This document shows, piece by piece, positions 38,903 to 52,640 of a stretch of 64,000 nt of DNA. The position numbers and the translations under genes are program-made. Location: the NCBI RefSeq assembly GCF_043641665.1, contig NC_092198.1, positions 16,273,001-16,337,000 of the forward strand, read 5' to 3'. Each line of letters opens with the position of its first letter. Positions within the stretch are counted from its first letter, which is position 1. This DNA is from Enoplosus armatus (Eukaryota > Chordata > Actinopteri > Centrarchiformes > Enoplosidae). The notes beneath the pieces were generated by a model. The model was not told where the DNA came from. It did not search any database and saw only the letters and a list, made by a program, of their open reading frames with translations.

Positions 38903-39197
38903 CTTTAAAGCTGCACTAATCAATATTTTTATATCAACGCTCAAATGGCCTCATGTAATGTGAAAATGGTCGCTCATATGAATCCACGGAGAAATATCAG
39001 GAACTCTGCAGTTCCCCTCAGCTCTATACCTAGTGTATAAAAAATCCAAATGAATCCTGCTGCTCAGTGTCTGCTGGATTGAACAAGTTGAACTGTTTGC
39101 TTTTATCAACTTTATAATGTCATAATATGTCAGCGTTGTGTTTACAGCTTCATCGCCCACACATGGCTAAAACAAATCAATGAACGCTGCTTTAAAG
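38903..39197. mobile_element. MITE-like element with CTTTAAAGC terminal inverted repeats
   Basis: The left end reads ctttaaagctgcactaatca. The right end, on the minus strand from 39197, reads ctttaaagcagcgttcattg. The ~20-base ends are inverted and about three quarters identical. The internal sequence (gtcgctcatatgaatccacg...) looks like a repeat I associate with many fish genomes. 295 bp, no coding capacity. The target duplication is not clear. Confidence 0.6.
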
Positions 39198-39524
39198 TCT
39201 TCAGAAACTGTTAACAGTTTTATTCTTTTCAGGCTCTTCCCTTCTTTTTTGGACCTACATATATTTGTAACAACACTACGTCTTGATTAATGCCCTCAAA
39301 TGATTATTTACATCTACAGAGACAGGGCAGGAAAGACCTGAAGCCAAACCAGAGCCTTCAGACTTTGTTCCAGAAGTATGAAAACCTCATTCAAAATCAC
39401 ATTAACAATTGTAGTAACGCAAATGACCAAAAATTTAAACTTAACCTTGCTCAAGGGTATGTCATGCAATTCACTCCATTTGTCTAGAAAGTAAAGGAAG
39501 ATTTTGAAATGTAATACTGCAGTT

Positions 39525-39625
39525 TTAAGCAACACCATTTCCTAAAAACCCAAGACCATCATGGTTTAAATGTCACCAGTTTAACAGACCAGTTGAGTGG
39601 CAGACTATAAGGGCATGACACCAAC
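39525..39625 (+). repeat. Dispersed repeat family D, short copy
   Basis: gcaacaccatttcctaaaaa, acccaagaccatcatggttt and gttgagtggcagactat match the first ~110 bases of the copy at 54205; the rest is missing. Confidence 0.55.
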
Positions 39626-41099
39626 AAAGGGATCAATAAAATCATAAAATCTAATAGCAAGTGCTGTAGTAGATACTCATTGATCGCAGAATAGGATGGT
39701 GAACCCCAGGATTCACTTGCCCTCAGAGAGGCAGATGAAAGAAACCTTCAGTGAGAGGCTGCACTGATTCACCATCAGGACGACCTGTCAATGTACTGAT
39801 TTGATACTTTTGACATCCGGTTACACGGTACTTAACAAAAAGGTTAAACTTTTCAGCATGGTTTTCGGACAGTACTTCAAGAGTGTCTCGTCTCGTGTGT
39901 ATACGATGGGCAACCAGTTATCTTCGCCCCCTGTGTCAGTGACTAACTGCCGGGTGGGATGTCAGAGGGCTGCTCTGCACTTTGATGATGACTCACTGTG
40001 GCATGGTGCCTTTGATCCTCCCCCCAGCTTTGTGAATAAAGAATACACTTTGATTGACGCAGTGCACATTATGGCCGTTTGAGAGTTGGCAGGGGAGTAA
40101 AAGACATGTCTGTCATGTTGAAAAGACCCCTGGCTCTGCCACTGAAGGCCAAGTTGGAGGAAAGCACTTTTGAGCTGCTTTCAACATCTAACCCTATACA
40201 ATGCCTATTCTGTCCCTATTATGGGAGCCTACCCTGCACAGCAGCTATCTATCCTTTGTCATGTGCGGCGTGTTTGATTTCAGCTGCGTTTGATCAACAC
40301 CCACGGCTATTTAAAAGCACAGACAGCCGGGATACTGATTGGGTTAGTTACAGTTATGTGCCGGAATGAACCTTCAGTGCTTATCACGCGCGCAATGTGA
40401 CATGGAAAAGCAGAGTGAGGATCAGCCTTAATCAAGCATAATGGGTGATAAAATGAGCTTAGCCACTGCTACAAAACACGGCCCTCTTCTTACTTTCAGA
40501 TCCTCCTCAGTATTCTAACCCAGTGCATTCTCATAAGCAATTACAAGCATATTACGCCGGGATAACAAGAACACAAGAGAATGGGAATCTAAGAGCAGCA
40601 AGTAGCATACAAAACCATGTGTATTGTGTTTTGTCTAATTGAGGTGTGTGCCTTTGAGTTGCACAAAAACCTGTCAAAAATAATGACAACAAAATGCAGA
40701 CGCGTTTAGAATATCAACACACCACCACACTGATCCATTAGTTACAGCAGATATACAATGTGAATAATGCATCGCAGACAAGGCTAAGCCCCACGAGGGC
40801 AGCTGAGTCTGGTGGTTTTAATACGTTAAGGAAATGTGCTGAGCGCCTAAGAGATGTCACACACATTCATCAGTGCGACTGGGGGAAGCTGACACCTTTG
40901 AATTCAGCCAGGTTGGTTATTGGAGACACTTCTTAACAGGTATTCGGGGATTTGGGGATAAAACACCATGCTACGTTATAATCAGTACAGGATGTATGTG
41001 ATCAGTGAGTGGTTAGAGAAAGGTTATCAGGCTGTGAAAGATGGGATAAAGACGTGACCTGCAGATTGTCATCCTGTCAGCAACCTTTCAGGCAAGGAA

Positions 41100-41118
41100 A
41101 GTGTGTGTGTGTGTGTGT
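41100..41118 (+). repeat. (GT)n microsatellite
   Basis: About nine GT units, with a second short run near 41187-41201. Confidence 0.85.
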
Positions 41119-43799
41119 TTGTAAGAGCTTGTGCATGTGTGCATGTGCGCGTAGTTGTGCATTACATATGTGTGTGCTAAGCTTCCGTGTGTGTGTGTGT
41201 ACAAGCGTTTGTTCAGCTGAGCTGTGCTGAGCTGTGCTCTGTGTACTGGGCGAATTCAAAGCAATCTGCCACCTCTCCGAAAACTAGCCAAGCACTGACT
41301 GTAACACAAAGGACGGCGCAGAACACCTGCTGAGATGATGGAGATGGCTGGCAGCCAAGACGACATATGGGTCTCATTCTGGCCCTAATGAAGACAACCT
41401 GACATAAATATCGGACAAAACGGGCCGCTCTGGAGGCCTGCGTCGTCCCACTGCAGCGTTGCTGACATTGACGTAAACATTTGATCATCCTTGGGGTGTT
41501 GAGACAGGAGAAAGGAGAGCAGAAGCGTGGAGTGAAAGCAGAGTTGGGGATGTAATACGATACATTTAATGCATAACAATGCGGCTTCCCAAAAGCAAAA
41601 ACATCTCAGTCTTCTTTGAAGCCTACAGATAACAGAGTATACCATCCACAGTTGCAGGATGAAATGGGTTCGCTGCTGTAAACAAGTGCCAGCTCACAGC
41701 CCTCACACAGTGTATGAAGTGTCAGAACACCTCAGTGTTAAAAGAAAAGCTTCTTGAAGCTTGGAAGACTTCACTATCCTTAAGCTCTGAGCTTGTGTCA
41801 AAAAGACAAACATCAAGAACACAGGTAATTAAGTTAAGTCAGCGCTTGAAAGGAAGCTGTTTTCCTGCATATTCAAAAGCAGCACCTGGAAACAGCCCCG
41901 CTTAAAAAACCCTTTACGCTTTTGATTAGATTTGTTTCCACATGGCAGCGAGCAGAAGAATCCTGTGCCAAAACACTGTTCTTCCAGTTGTACTGACTGT
42001 CTTGTTCTTTGGCCCAAACAGACCGTCTCCACTGTTTTTTATAACAATTGGCAAAACAAACCAAAAAAAACTAGCAGTAATGCCACTTGCTGCCCCAACC
42101 TTTGTCCTTGTTGTGATCCATGTGGAAGCCTACGGCCAGTCAGGGAGGCCAACAGTTAATATAACCGCCTGTCAAGGAAGCGCTGGCTGTTTAGAGAGAT
42201 AATGGCCTGGACCACAGACACAATAATAGCCTCCCTCTGCGAAGAAATGTTGTACTGCCAGTTCACAGCCCTCCATGTTGTGTATTTATAGCACACCATA
42301 ATTAATACGCTGTAATTGAAGCGCATAGGCAAAGCTGAAACGTACAGCGTGCAGTACACAGAGGCCTCGTGCTTTCACAGGGGGAAAAAAAAAAAAGTCA
42401 AGCAAAGATGTGAAACGATAGTCGTCACAGCTGTCAAATCACATATCAATAGACATTTCGTTCAGTCTCTTTTGTATTTCCGCAGTGACACCCAGGGCTA
42501 ATCTTCAGACTCAAGTGATACATTATAAATGCTGAACAGAATACGCAAAACAGAGCGCCTGTCATCATTTCACACAGACAAAGGCACTTTTCTACAGCAT
42601 GTGACAGAAAGGATTAATAATCATCTATTACTGTCAAAGTTCATCAGCTTCCTGTTTTGTGGGGCGCCCATGTAGCGTCAAATCACGGCGATGACATTGT
42701 GGGATCCGTGTTTTGCAGCTGAAGTCATAATTCCTGGGAGGTTCAAACCATCCAATTTAGCACTCTCATGTTATCACGCCGGCTGTAATCCGGTCATTAG
42801 GGAAACAATCTCAAAGTCTTTTTTGATAATTAATGGTATTTAAATGATGATGTGATGTACTGTATATGTGGGAGCAGCCTTCCTTATAGCATGTTAATGA
42901 TCCACAGCATTCTGCTAATCAGTCAATTAATCACCATCTTATGAATTTAATCTCTTACTTAGGCACTGTTCTACATAATGGGTTTTAAACATTCAAATCC
43001 ATGCTTGGATTACAAATGAGGCTCATTCTTGGTGCCATGCTTTCTTTAAACTGGTTTCCTATTGACAGCCTTTGGTCTGAGATCTTCCTCAACTCACAAG
43101 GATGTGTGGCAATGACAGAGCACGACGCATCCACTGAAATGTTTGCAAGGAGTGTGCATACAGTTCATGTTCGTCAGGGGTGGTCTTTTCTGATGAAAAA
43201 TAACCCCTCCACAATCTTTGGATCTCGTTCCAAAAGCTCAAAAGCTCATTTTGCTTTGGTGATTTCACACAGCACGAGTGAAAACAAACTCATGTTTATT
43301 TATCACACACTTGGTCTCTCACATACTCTCGGATCAAGTGCTCAGTTTGTTAAAATGGGAGTGAAATAGAAATCTTTAATTTAGAAAAGTAAACATAGTG
43401 GTGGAGCAATTTGCCGTGCATTTCTGGATTGGCTTTTTTTTAAATGGATCCAATCAATATCACTAAAAGGTTGGCAATTGTTTCGCTAAACATGATCAGT
43501 AAATGGCAAGAGAGCGCAAATTTAGACTTTGGCCTTCAGTTTTTGTTGAAAACACTGTTGGTGACAAATTGAAGGTTGTGACATTTCTTATCTTATTGAT
43601 GTTCTTTCCAACCTTGGTACCACTTTCTAATAAGGCAACCTTCACTTTTAAGTTGTAATCAATGACTTTATTAATGTCCAACAGTTAAAAGCCATTAAAA
43701 GAGCAGCCTTTGGGTTACCAGGTTGTGAAAACTCCCTTTGACATATTAAACAGTATTTCTAAAACGACGAAAATCTATTTATTAACTCTTTAAGACCAG

Positions 43800-43920
43800 A
43801 TGCGTGTATATAGAAATAGTTTGACATTTTGGGTAATATGCTTATTCACTTTCTTGCCAAGAGTTAGATGAGAGCAATACTAACTCACTGGAGTGCCCCT
43901 ATAAGATCAATATTTAATGT
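43800..43920 (+). repeat. Fragment of a common teleost interspersed repeat
   Basis: tttgacattttgggtaatat, gcttattcactttcttgcca and agagttagatgagag together match, from memory, a repeat found very often in fish sequences. Only a short 5' piece is present. Confidence 0.5.
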
Positions 43921-43973
43921 TTATACGCACTGAAGGCTTTTTGACTTGTCGGGAGTTTTTTTATCACATATAT

Positions 43974-44000
43974 TATATATATATATATAGAGAGAGAGAG
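43974..44000 (+). repeat. Compound (AT)n(AG)n repeat
   Basis: AT units to 43989, then AG units to 44000. Confidence 0.9.
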
Positions 44001-44026
44001 ATACTGAAATACTGAAATAAACAAAC

Positions 44027-44069
44027 CAACAGAACAGGTATAACCTGTAAGGTATAACCTGTTCTGTTG
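44027..44069. repeat. Near-perfect 19-bp inverted repeat with 5-base loop
   Basis: Left arm caacagaacaggtataacc (44027-44045), loop tgtaa, right arm 44051-44069. 17 of 19 positions pair. It lies beside an AT/GA microsatellite. Confidence 0.8.
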
Positions 44070-46030
44070 CAGAGAGGATGGTGGAATATTTTGGGATGGA
44101 TAGAGACAGAAAGTTTCATGGTCACTTGCTTTAGCCAAACAAGTTTGGTTATTGGAGCGCTGCCAGTGCTCTCTGAATGATACAGTCATATCTTTGATTT
44201 GAAACGTACCTCGGCTGACAGAAACACTAATGTGATTTATTCGTGTTCTGCCTGAAGGATCCAGTGACAGGAAGAGCAGACAGAAACGAACAGAATAGAC
44301 CAGAGCGACAGATAAATTGTAGTTTCTGCTGAAGCTCGCCGGGCAGATGTTTCTGCTCAATTAACACATTTCACTTTCTTTTACCGAGCGTTGTTTCCTC
44401 TCTATGCTAATATTTAGACATGCTGTGTTATTTACGGATGAGGCCCGTGCATGAGGTGGGCTCCTGCTGGCGAGTTAAGCTCTCGGTATCTGCACTGGTT
44501 TTTGTTTTTTTTAGAAAGTGCTGTAAACGTCCGACTGGACTGTTGATGAGAGAGCCCCCCCCCCCCCCGACCCGTCACACGCCTCAACACACACATCCAC
44601 TGGAATACTAAACAGGTCAAAACAGAAACACCTTGAAACATCATTCAACAAAAATAGACTTTAAATGGAGCTTGAACTGATGCTACAATACAATATTATC
44701 ATTATCAATATATAGTCATAGTATATAGACACGTTTTTGACATTGAGCACGCACGGAGGAGACATATTATAGTTGAAATGTGTTTTTGTTTCAGTTTAGA
44801 AACTATAGTACACCCGACTGTCTCAAAAAGCACACAGGAATGAACAGAGGTGCCGAGCAGTTGGCTATTATATGAAACTTGAAAATTGGCTTCTACAATT
44901 TCTTGTAATAAATCCTCTATTCATTTAACTTCCAAAATTAAACTAGTGGGTACTATGGCCCCAAATATGCTGAGTATAATAACATTACCATCGGAGCATA
45001 TTAAGCCATGCATCAGACAATAGAGAGGTAATAACACCCTGAAGCAGTCTCACTGTAACATGTACAATATGTCCTGCCCCATCAATAGTGAAACAGGCTA
45101 TATTTGAGCCAAGCTGACACGTAACTTGGCTCCTCATATGTGGAGGGCCGTTGGCAATGAAAACTGTGTTATATGGCCCAGTAGTGCTGACAGGTTTCTT
45201 TCTCCTTCTCCTCTGCCCTCCCCCTCTTCTCCTCTTTATTTCTCCCTCTTCTAGGCTGTGGAGAGGCTGGCACGTGGCAAGAGGAGGGGGGGAAGGATGG
45301 ATCTTCAGCCCGGTGTAAGAGCCTCCCCCCAGGGAAGCCGGCGTCGGACGCAAGGCCTCATGGGCCGTTGACCTGCTGTCTCCGTGATTTATGGCGGCTG
45401 GGGGCCTCCGGCCACTGCAGACTCCTCTCCTCTCTCTCCTCCGTTTCCCTTCGCACACACTGCAGGATATCAAGGAGCCACACACACTGCACCACCGTCT
45501 GCAGGAGTATCCAAAGAGGAATTCCTCGCACATGCTGAGCTTCAGCGCGGGCCCGCATACATCCACTGCTTCCTACACTGTCTCATACAAAAATAAACAC
45601 CTCCATAAACATTTCCACACTGCAGCACCGTGTCCCGCAATCCCATCGCATGTCCATTAGACCAAGCCTGCTCTCAGAGTATTCTCCATTTGACTGTGCG
45701 TGGATTACTATCAGTCATGGCGTGTCAGCTTGTAAAGCCCTCGGTGTAGCTGCTGCTCACGGGCAGAGTCAGATCAATGGAAGTGCGCTGAGTAACGAGG
45801 TGATGTTCCTGTTTTCACATGGTCTGAGAGCAATCAGCAGCCAGCATCTCTCCGCTGACTCCACACACTGCTCTGCTTCTACATTGCAATAACCGCCCAC
45901 ATCGATGGACTATTAGTGCAGTGACTTATTGTATTATTTTAATATTAGACACACTAACTGGACATTTGCTCCTGTGCACACCAGAGCTGTCAGAGCACAT
46001 TAAGTACCCTTTTTTTCTCCAACTGTACAG

Positions 46031-47069
<1,039 letters not shown>

Positions 47070-47770
47070 CCGCCAGCGCTGGACTGAGCACCATTAGAAA
47101 CTGACTGCTTTTTACGAAAGCTGGAGGAGTGGAGGTAGATAGAGAAATCAGCTGCATGACAGGATGATATTCTGCTCTTGTCAAGCCCACATGAACTGCT
47201 GCGAAACCATAAAAGAGATTTTCAGCATCACCTGCCTGTCAGAACATACTGTAAACCTACACTTGACTGAGTGCAGCGTGCAGACTTTAGAAATCAAGTC
47301 AAAGGTTTTTATCGTGCTGTTGTGTTTTTAATTGTTTCAGATGTTTTAAAAGTTCAAACTTTTATTAAGAGACAATCTCCACACGCAGCCCGGTGACATT
47401 ATGTTGTGTAAAATGGGCCGTTGGTCCCCCCCTCGGTGAGTATCTTGTATTTTTTAAAGGTCACTTTTTCAACAGTGCATCTGTGGCATTTCCTTTGACT
47501 TCCAGCAGCAAAGGACATACCACTCAGCGTGAAGCACTGATGGAGAGGGGGAGCAGAGAGTGACAAGGGTCAGTCATGGGGGGCTATCTGTGCTGCGCTA
47601 GAGCAAGGTTGGTGGCAGACAAATGCTTTTCCTTCTGTGTTTGGTTCTGCTGAGAAATGAGCTCAGTGGAATCTGCCGCCTCGGTCAGTGTGACACTTTA
47701 CGACCAAAGGTCTGATTAAAGCACCGGAGCTCAGCACTACACCATCCACTGCAGGCATCCAGGCGTGTGT

Positions 47771-47815
<45 letters not shown>

Positions 47816-48270
47816 CATCTATGTCACTAGAGTACGTCTGCCTGCAAGCATACCTGTTCACCACAGGAGGATTTAGGTGATTTCAAATTGTTTTTGGAGC
47901 AGATGTGAGTGGTTGATGTGTGTGATGAACTGCAAATGAGACAAAATATGTAGACATGTCAGAAAAAAAAATAACTATATGATGGGGGGTAAGATACTTT
48001 TTGTTTCCTGTACTGTACATTCCTCTAAAACTAGCTCAAGCCTTGAAGTCAGAGAATGCAGAGATCAGAGTCCAGAGAACGCCTCGCTGAAGAATTGACA
48101 AAAGATAAAACATAAATACAATAACGTACAAACAGAAGACTTTTTCTGATGTTATTCAGTTTATTATTATAATTATCATTATTATCATTATTATTATGTA
48201 CATTCTTTACTTGTTGGAGGCCAATGATGTTTTAATAAAACTATAAATAAAAGAATAATGATGAGAGCTT
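47070..48270 (+). other. tmem121: tmem121 3'UTR with tandem poly(A) signals
   Basis: After the TGA there is about 1.2 kb with no competing frame. It ends near two AATAAA hexamers at 48234-48239 and 48246-48251, the first plausible poly(A) signals downstream of the CDS. Inside are a (GT)n tract at 47776-47811 and an ATT-rich run at 48161-48198. The exact cleavage site is inferred; cDNA would fix it. Confidence 0.6.
47776..47811 (+). repeat. (GT)n microsatellite in the tmem121 3'UTR
   Basis: About 18 GT units, transcribed if the 3'UTR is as proposed. Confidence 0.95.
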
Positions 48271-51200
48271 GGTTTCTTTTTCCAAATTGTTCATCGTGAT
48301 TAAATACAATATTGTTTTTAGTTCAATTAAAGAGTATTTGGTGCTCTTGTTGTGCTTGCTGTGCAACAACAGCAAGGCCATTTCTGTTATGTTCTGCATG
48401 GAAGAATCCGCACAGCACATAAATATTTCGGCTGAGCAGCATCCTCCTGGACTCCGGCATTAATTCCCTCCCCCTCGGGCTACCAACGTTTGGGGAAAGC
48501 AAGCGATGAATTCATCTATAAAATGTGATAAAAATGTACAAACCTTTTCTCAAATTGTGTCTCCCTTTTTCCTCCCAGTTCTCTTTATCGCCTTCCCACT
48601 TGCCTTTTTGTTCTGTCAACACTAATTTTCTCTGCACCGCCCCATTGTCAGTTATCAAATAGAACTTTTAACAGCTGATGAATTGCCTTCGTGTTTCCAT
48701 AGAGAATTTTATGAACTGACCCAAGTGTTGTGGTGGGAGGTGGAGGGGTCAGCCACATGAGGACAGTCACTTTACTGTGGTCAGGTTAACTAAGGTTAAC
48801 TGCTGATCTCAGCTCACAGAGGCGCACTCTCAGACCCTGAACGGCCCCACTCCATTAACGATAACTGTCAGCAGGGCTAAACATACAGAAAGAGGACAGA
48901 TAGTGAGTAGGTTTGCTCACTGCCATATATCCTAAGCAAAGCAAAGACAGCCATTGCAATTATATTTATATTTACATTCAGGTAAAATTGTGCTTGGCTG
49001 GCAAATTGCTACAAGACCTGAGTTGCAGTATATTTGCTTACTTACAAACTAGGAGTTTTTTTGCCAAACAGAAAAACTAAATATACACATTGAAGAGCTG
49101 ATTTCATTCCTCACGCCCACTACATTGTTGCTTCAAGCTCATCAAACCACCAATCGGTTAAATGGGTGAGCAGGATGACTTTGGGGGCTTACAGTATCAA
49201 TTCAAAACTGCCAGTCTCTCCTCTTGGAGACTCTTCTGTAGAAACCTATTGATTGTTCTTGCCGGTGGAGTGTTAAATATTTCTGAAGCGTATCTCTCCG
49301 GGCACATCCAGTTCATTCTGGTTGGCTGTTTTTAGTTCAGCTCCTGTCTCACAGTAACTCTCCAACATAAGGCCTAATTACAGACTCATGAAATAAAAAA
49401 TGATGAAGTAACTTTGACATAGTGTAGTTCTGCTGCTATTTGCAGGGGATTCCCTGCTGTTGAATTCTTCACCACGCTCATCATTGTAAAGAACTTTATA
49501 TGGTGTGTTATATAAGTTATATGTTATTTATATTTTATTTCATTTCATTTATTTATGCATTGCCATCACTGTAAAGTAAGCAGTTGAGAGTGATAGAACA
49601 TAATAAAAGAGACAGACAGAGACAGACAGAGAGAGAGCATTCATTCCAGAGAATTCCTGAATTCCAGTTATTCCCGTTCATAGTTTTGGCCATGAATAAA
49701 AATATTGTACTCACCAAGTGAACTGCTGAGATCTGGGAACATGGCGGCATCGCTAAAAAAGAAAAGTCAGAGCAAAAGGTTTGAAACAAACCCCCAAACA
49801 AAATCCCAGCAAAACTTATTTGGATGAGAAAACAAGGGTGAACGGTTAAATGATTACAGGTTTTTCACATCAGGTCTGCAAATGCAACAGAGAGTACTGC
49901 ATTGCTATTATTTCCAATGGCGAGTGCAAGCCATGGCGGTGTGCACTGCCTGGTTTTCTGCCAGGTTTCTCTGCAAAAGTTCAACTTCATTAAACTTAAC
50001 TAAACCAAATATGCTGACCAGTGGAATTCGGCCATGGAAGCTATGACTGTGATAATTTTACTGTCGAGAAGAACTGAGGAACATTAATTCTGTGCATCTC
50101 TGGATACCTGGAGCAACTGGATGGTACCAGGAAAGGAATTTAACATTGTGATTGTTTGCCTTCTGCAGCATCCTTTTTTGGCTACTTTGTAGGATTATGT
50201 GCTGCATTCTGCACACTACCTCATGCAAACTATGCCCTGTTGTAAGTTTGGTCTATTGTAGTAAACATCCATCACAGTTTACACACCAACCTTCTGACCG
50301 ACCATATTTACCGTACAGTAGTACAGGCGCATGGTTTTCCTGTGCAATGACGGATTATTATTGACATTGGCTGCACTCACTTTCAGTTTTCCTTCCAAAT
50401 AAAGTGGTTCAGATCATCTACATTTTTGGCTTGTTTACAACTGGTCTGATCATCTGAAGGCGTGTGTTTCTTGCCCCATCGGAATTTGTTGTGGAAATAT
50501 ATTTATAGCATTTCTCTGTTAAAAAATCATGGACAAAACAAAGTAAGAGCCCCGACTCAAACCCAGTACGTTGCATAATTTACATAATATGCTGTTGGAC
50601 ACCAGGGTCGGTTTCTGTTAATCTGTTTCTTTCACTGGGCCTGGATTCACTGTTTTCACATTAATGCAAATATTGCATTACACTGTGTACTGTCAATCAT
50701 CCGTCACCCACAGGAAGGCAACCCCCCCGCCCCCCCCCCTCAGACATACATAATCCCTCAAAATCTTGTCACCTTATTGTCACATGCAGGGTTATATTTA
50801 GAGCATCCTTGTTAGTGGGGACAGCAGTTAATCTAGCTTTGAGTCTTTCTGACAGGTAGATTAGAAATAAAAAAAATCTAATTACACACCTCATGCACCA
50901 CAAAATGATTTGTTAAATGTAAATAGGCTATAACTCTGAATGTTGAAATGACACCAGTATTATGGTTTAACTCTAACAGAACCACAGACGCAGCATTGTG
51001 AGGTGACAAAACGTCTGACTGACTGTGGAGCCTTCACTGATAGCTGATGGCCTGGTTGGCTCACGGCTACAACACACATTATTAAATCTCTCTTATGCTG
51101 TCTGAACAGTAGAGTCAGCTTTTTTTTTTCAAAGCATGGGAAGGGAGAACCACGTCCAACATTTAATTAAAAATGTCCGCCTGTATGAGTAAGAGCCACA

Positions 51201-52339
51201 GAACCCAGTCCTTGGTACCATTTAGAACCTTTATGACTGTGACCGAGACCAAATCTTTATTGTGGTCTGGATCACAGCTCATTGTTAGGCTTTACAGCAT
51301 AATGCCAGTATTGTCTGAATAAATCTCGTCTGCACAAGTGGTTGAAGGGGGAAAAGTAAATGGCAAACTTGGGAATAGAATAAATTACCTGTGGCTGCCT
51401 CTGCGAGAGATCACCTTTCCGAGACCCTCTGAGAGAGGGATTCATCCATAAAACACCAGGGCTACGAATCAGGAATGTAATTGTGCTCCCTCCTGTCGGT
51501 AAATGTGTTTTTTCTCTCTCTCTGCCTGTGATTTACTGTGTATCCATGACTTCCTAAAGCACTTAGTCTCAGCAAAATTAAATCAGAAACAATCGGATGA
51601 AGGTGGCGTTTACAGTATTACTGACTCTCTCTTGACCACCTGCGGATTTGCTGACTTGTGGGAGTTTGTCCACACACTGGCTGCTCCCTCTGCTTCACAC
51701 TCGTTAGTAAATGTCTCTGTTCTCCCGCCGTAATCACTTTGTTGACCACACACCCCTTCAACTGTACCACCCACTGCTCATAGTAATCTATATGGAAATC
51801 ACTCTTTGAATGTGCCTCTATGATAAAACTGCAACACGTGTATTGTCCAGTGGAGGCTGGGTCAACAAACAATCTTCAGTCCAACCAAAAAGTGCTAAAA
51901 GTTAGTCACTGATCCCCCCGCAGACAAAATTGAAAAGCCCTACATCAAACAGGACATATAATGTTGCCAATGAGTCAGTGAGTTAGCTGGCTACGACTTG
52001 AGCCTTCTTATTTTTAGCCTGTATTTGTTGACATTTTGGCAAATATGCGCAATTAAACGTATTTTAGTTATAGCCGAATGAATTATTAGCAGTTTCTGAT
52101 TGCAATGTCGTCATGGATGTACAGACAGACATCGCTGGGTTACTTTGATGCTGAAGACACTTAAAAACGTGTCGATTCTCAGGCAAATTGGAGCGTCTTC
52201 TTTCTTTGCGGATTTATGGACTTACTTTAAAGCTGAAGTAGAGACAAAGGAGTTCACGCTGAAAAGAAAGAGTTATGCAGGGACTTGCTCATCAAGAAAC
52301 GGGTACAGCATAGGTACACATTTCCCACAGAAGCACAAG

Positions 52340-52640
52340 TGTTAACTGCTAAGCTTTACCCACTGTGTTACCTGCCAAGAACCAACAGCAGTCAGACAAA
52401 AAAAATAGCGACTAGCTGGTGAAGATAATGGCGCAATTAGCGGCTAAAGAGCCGGATATGTCGCTCAGGAGTGTGTGGAAACCAAAACAGGTAAAAGAAG
52501 AGTGAATGTTGGACTTACATTCGTCTCTAAATGAACGCTAACGTTGCTCCCTGGCTGCTCCATGTGGAAATAGGAAAATGTTGTTGTTGCTGTTGTTGTT
52601 GTTGTTGCCACGACGCTGTACCAACTTAACTATAGGTCAG
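52340..52640 (-). repeat. Dispersed repeat family C, copy 2 (reverse strand)
   Basis: Read on the minus strand: aagtccaacattcactcttc, ...gttttggtttccacacactc..., ...ctctttagccgctaattgcg... and ttcaccagctagtcgct, in the same order as copy 1. A TTG microsatellite sits near one end. Confidence 0.6.
52580..52607 (+). repeat. (TTG)n trinucleotide repeat
   Basis: About nine TTG units with one CTG interruption. Confidence 0.9.

Larger units (their letters stand above)
11824..46030 (+). other. Proposed 34-kb first intron of tmem121 (no recognised gene inside)
   Basis: No coding region with family similarity was recognised on either strand, apart from transposase relics listed separately. The longest open frames are low-complexity (CA/GT or polypyrimidine translations) or lie inside repeats. 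Contents are microsatellites, dispersed repeats, MITE-like elements, one small CGC-rich patch near 26.83-26.95 kb, and several stretches with homeodomain-type TAAT/ATTA clusters that could be regulatory. Treating it as an intron depends on the proposed exon ending at 11823. Confidence 0.45.

Noticed and set aside
43914..44360. 148-codon minus-strand open frame
   Set aside because: It includes the AT/GA microsatellite and the hairpin and starts in a known repeat fragment; no family similarity.
44985..45566. 193-codon minus-strand open frame
   Set aside because: The longest frame besides tmem121, but its translation has a Lys/Arg/Gly low-complexity middle from polypyrimidine DNA and no similarity I recognise. 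It is likely a chance frame just upstream of the tmem121 coding exon.
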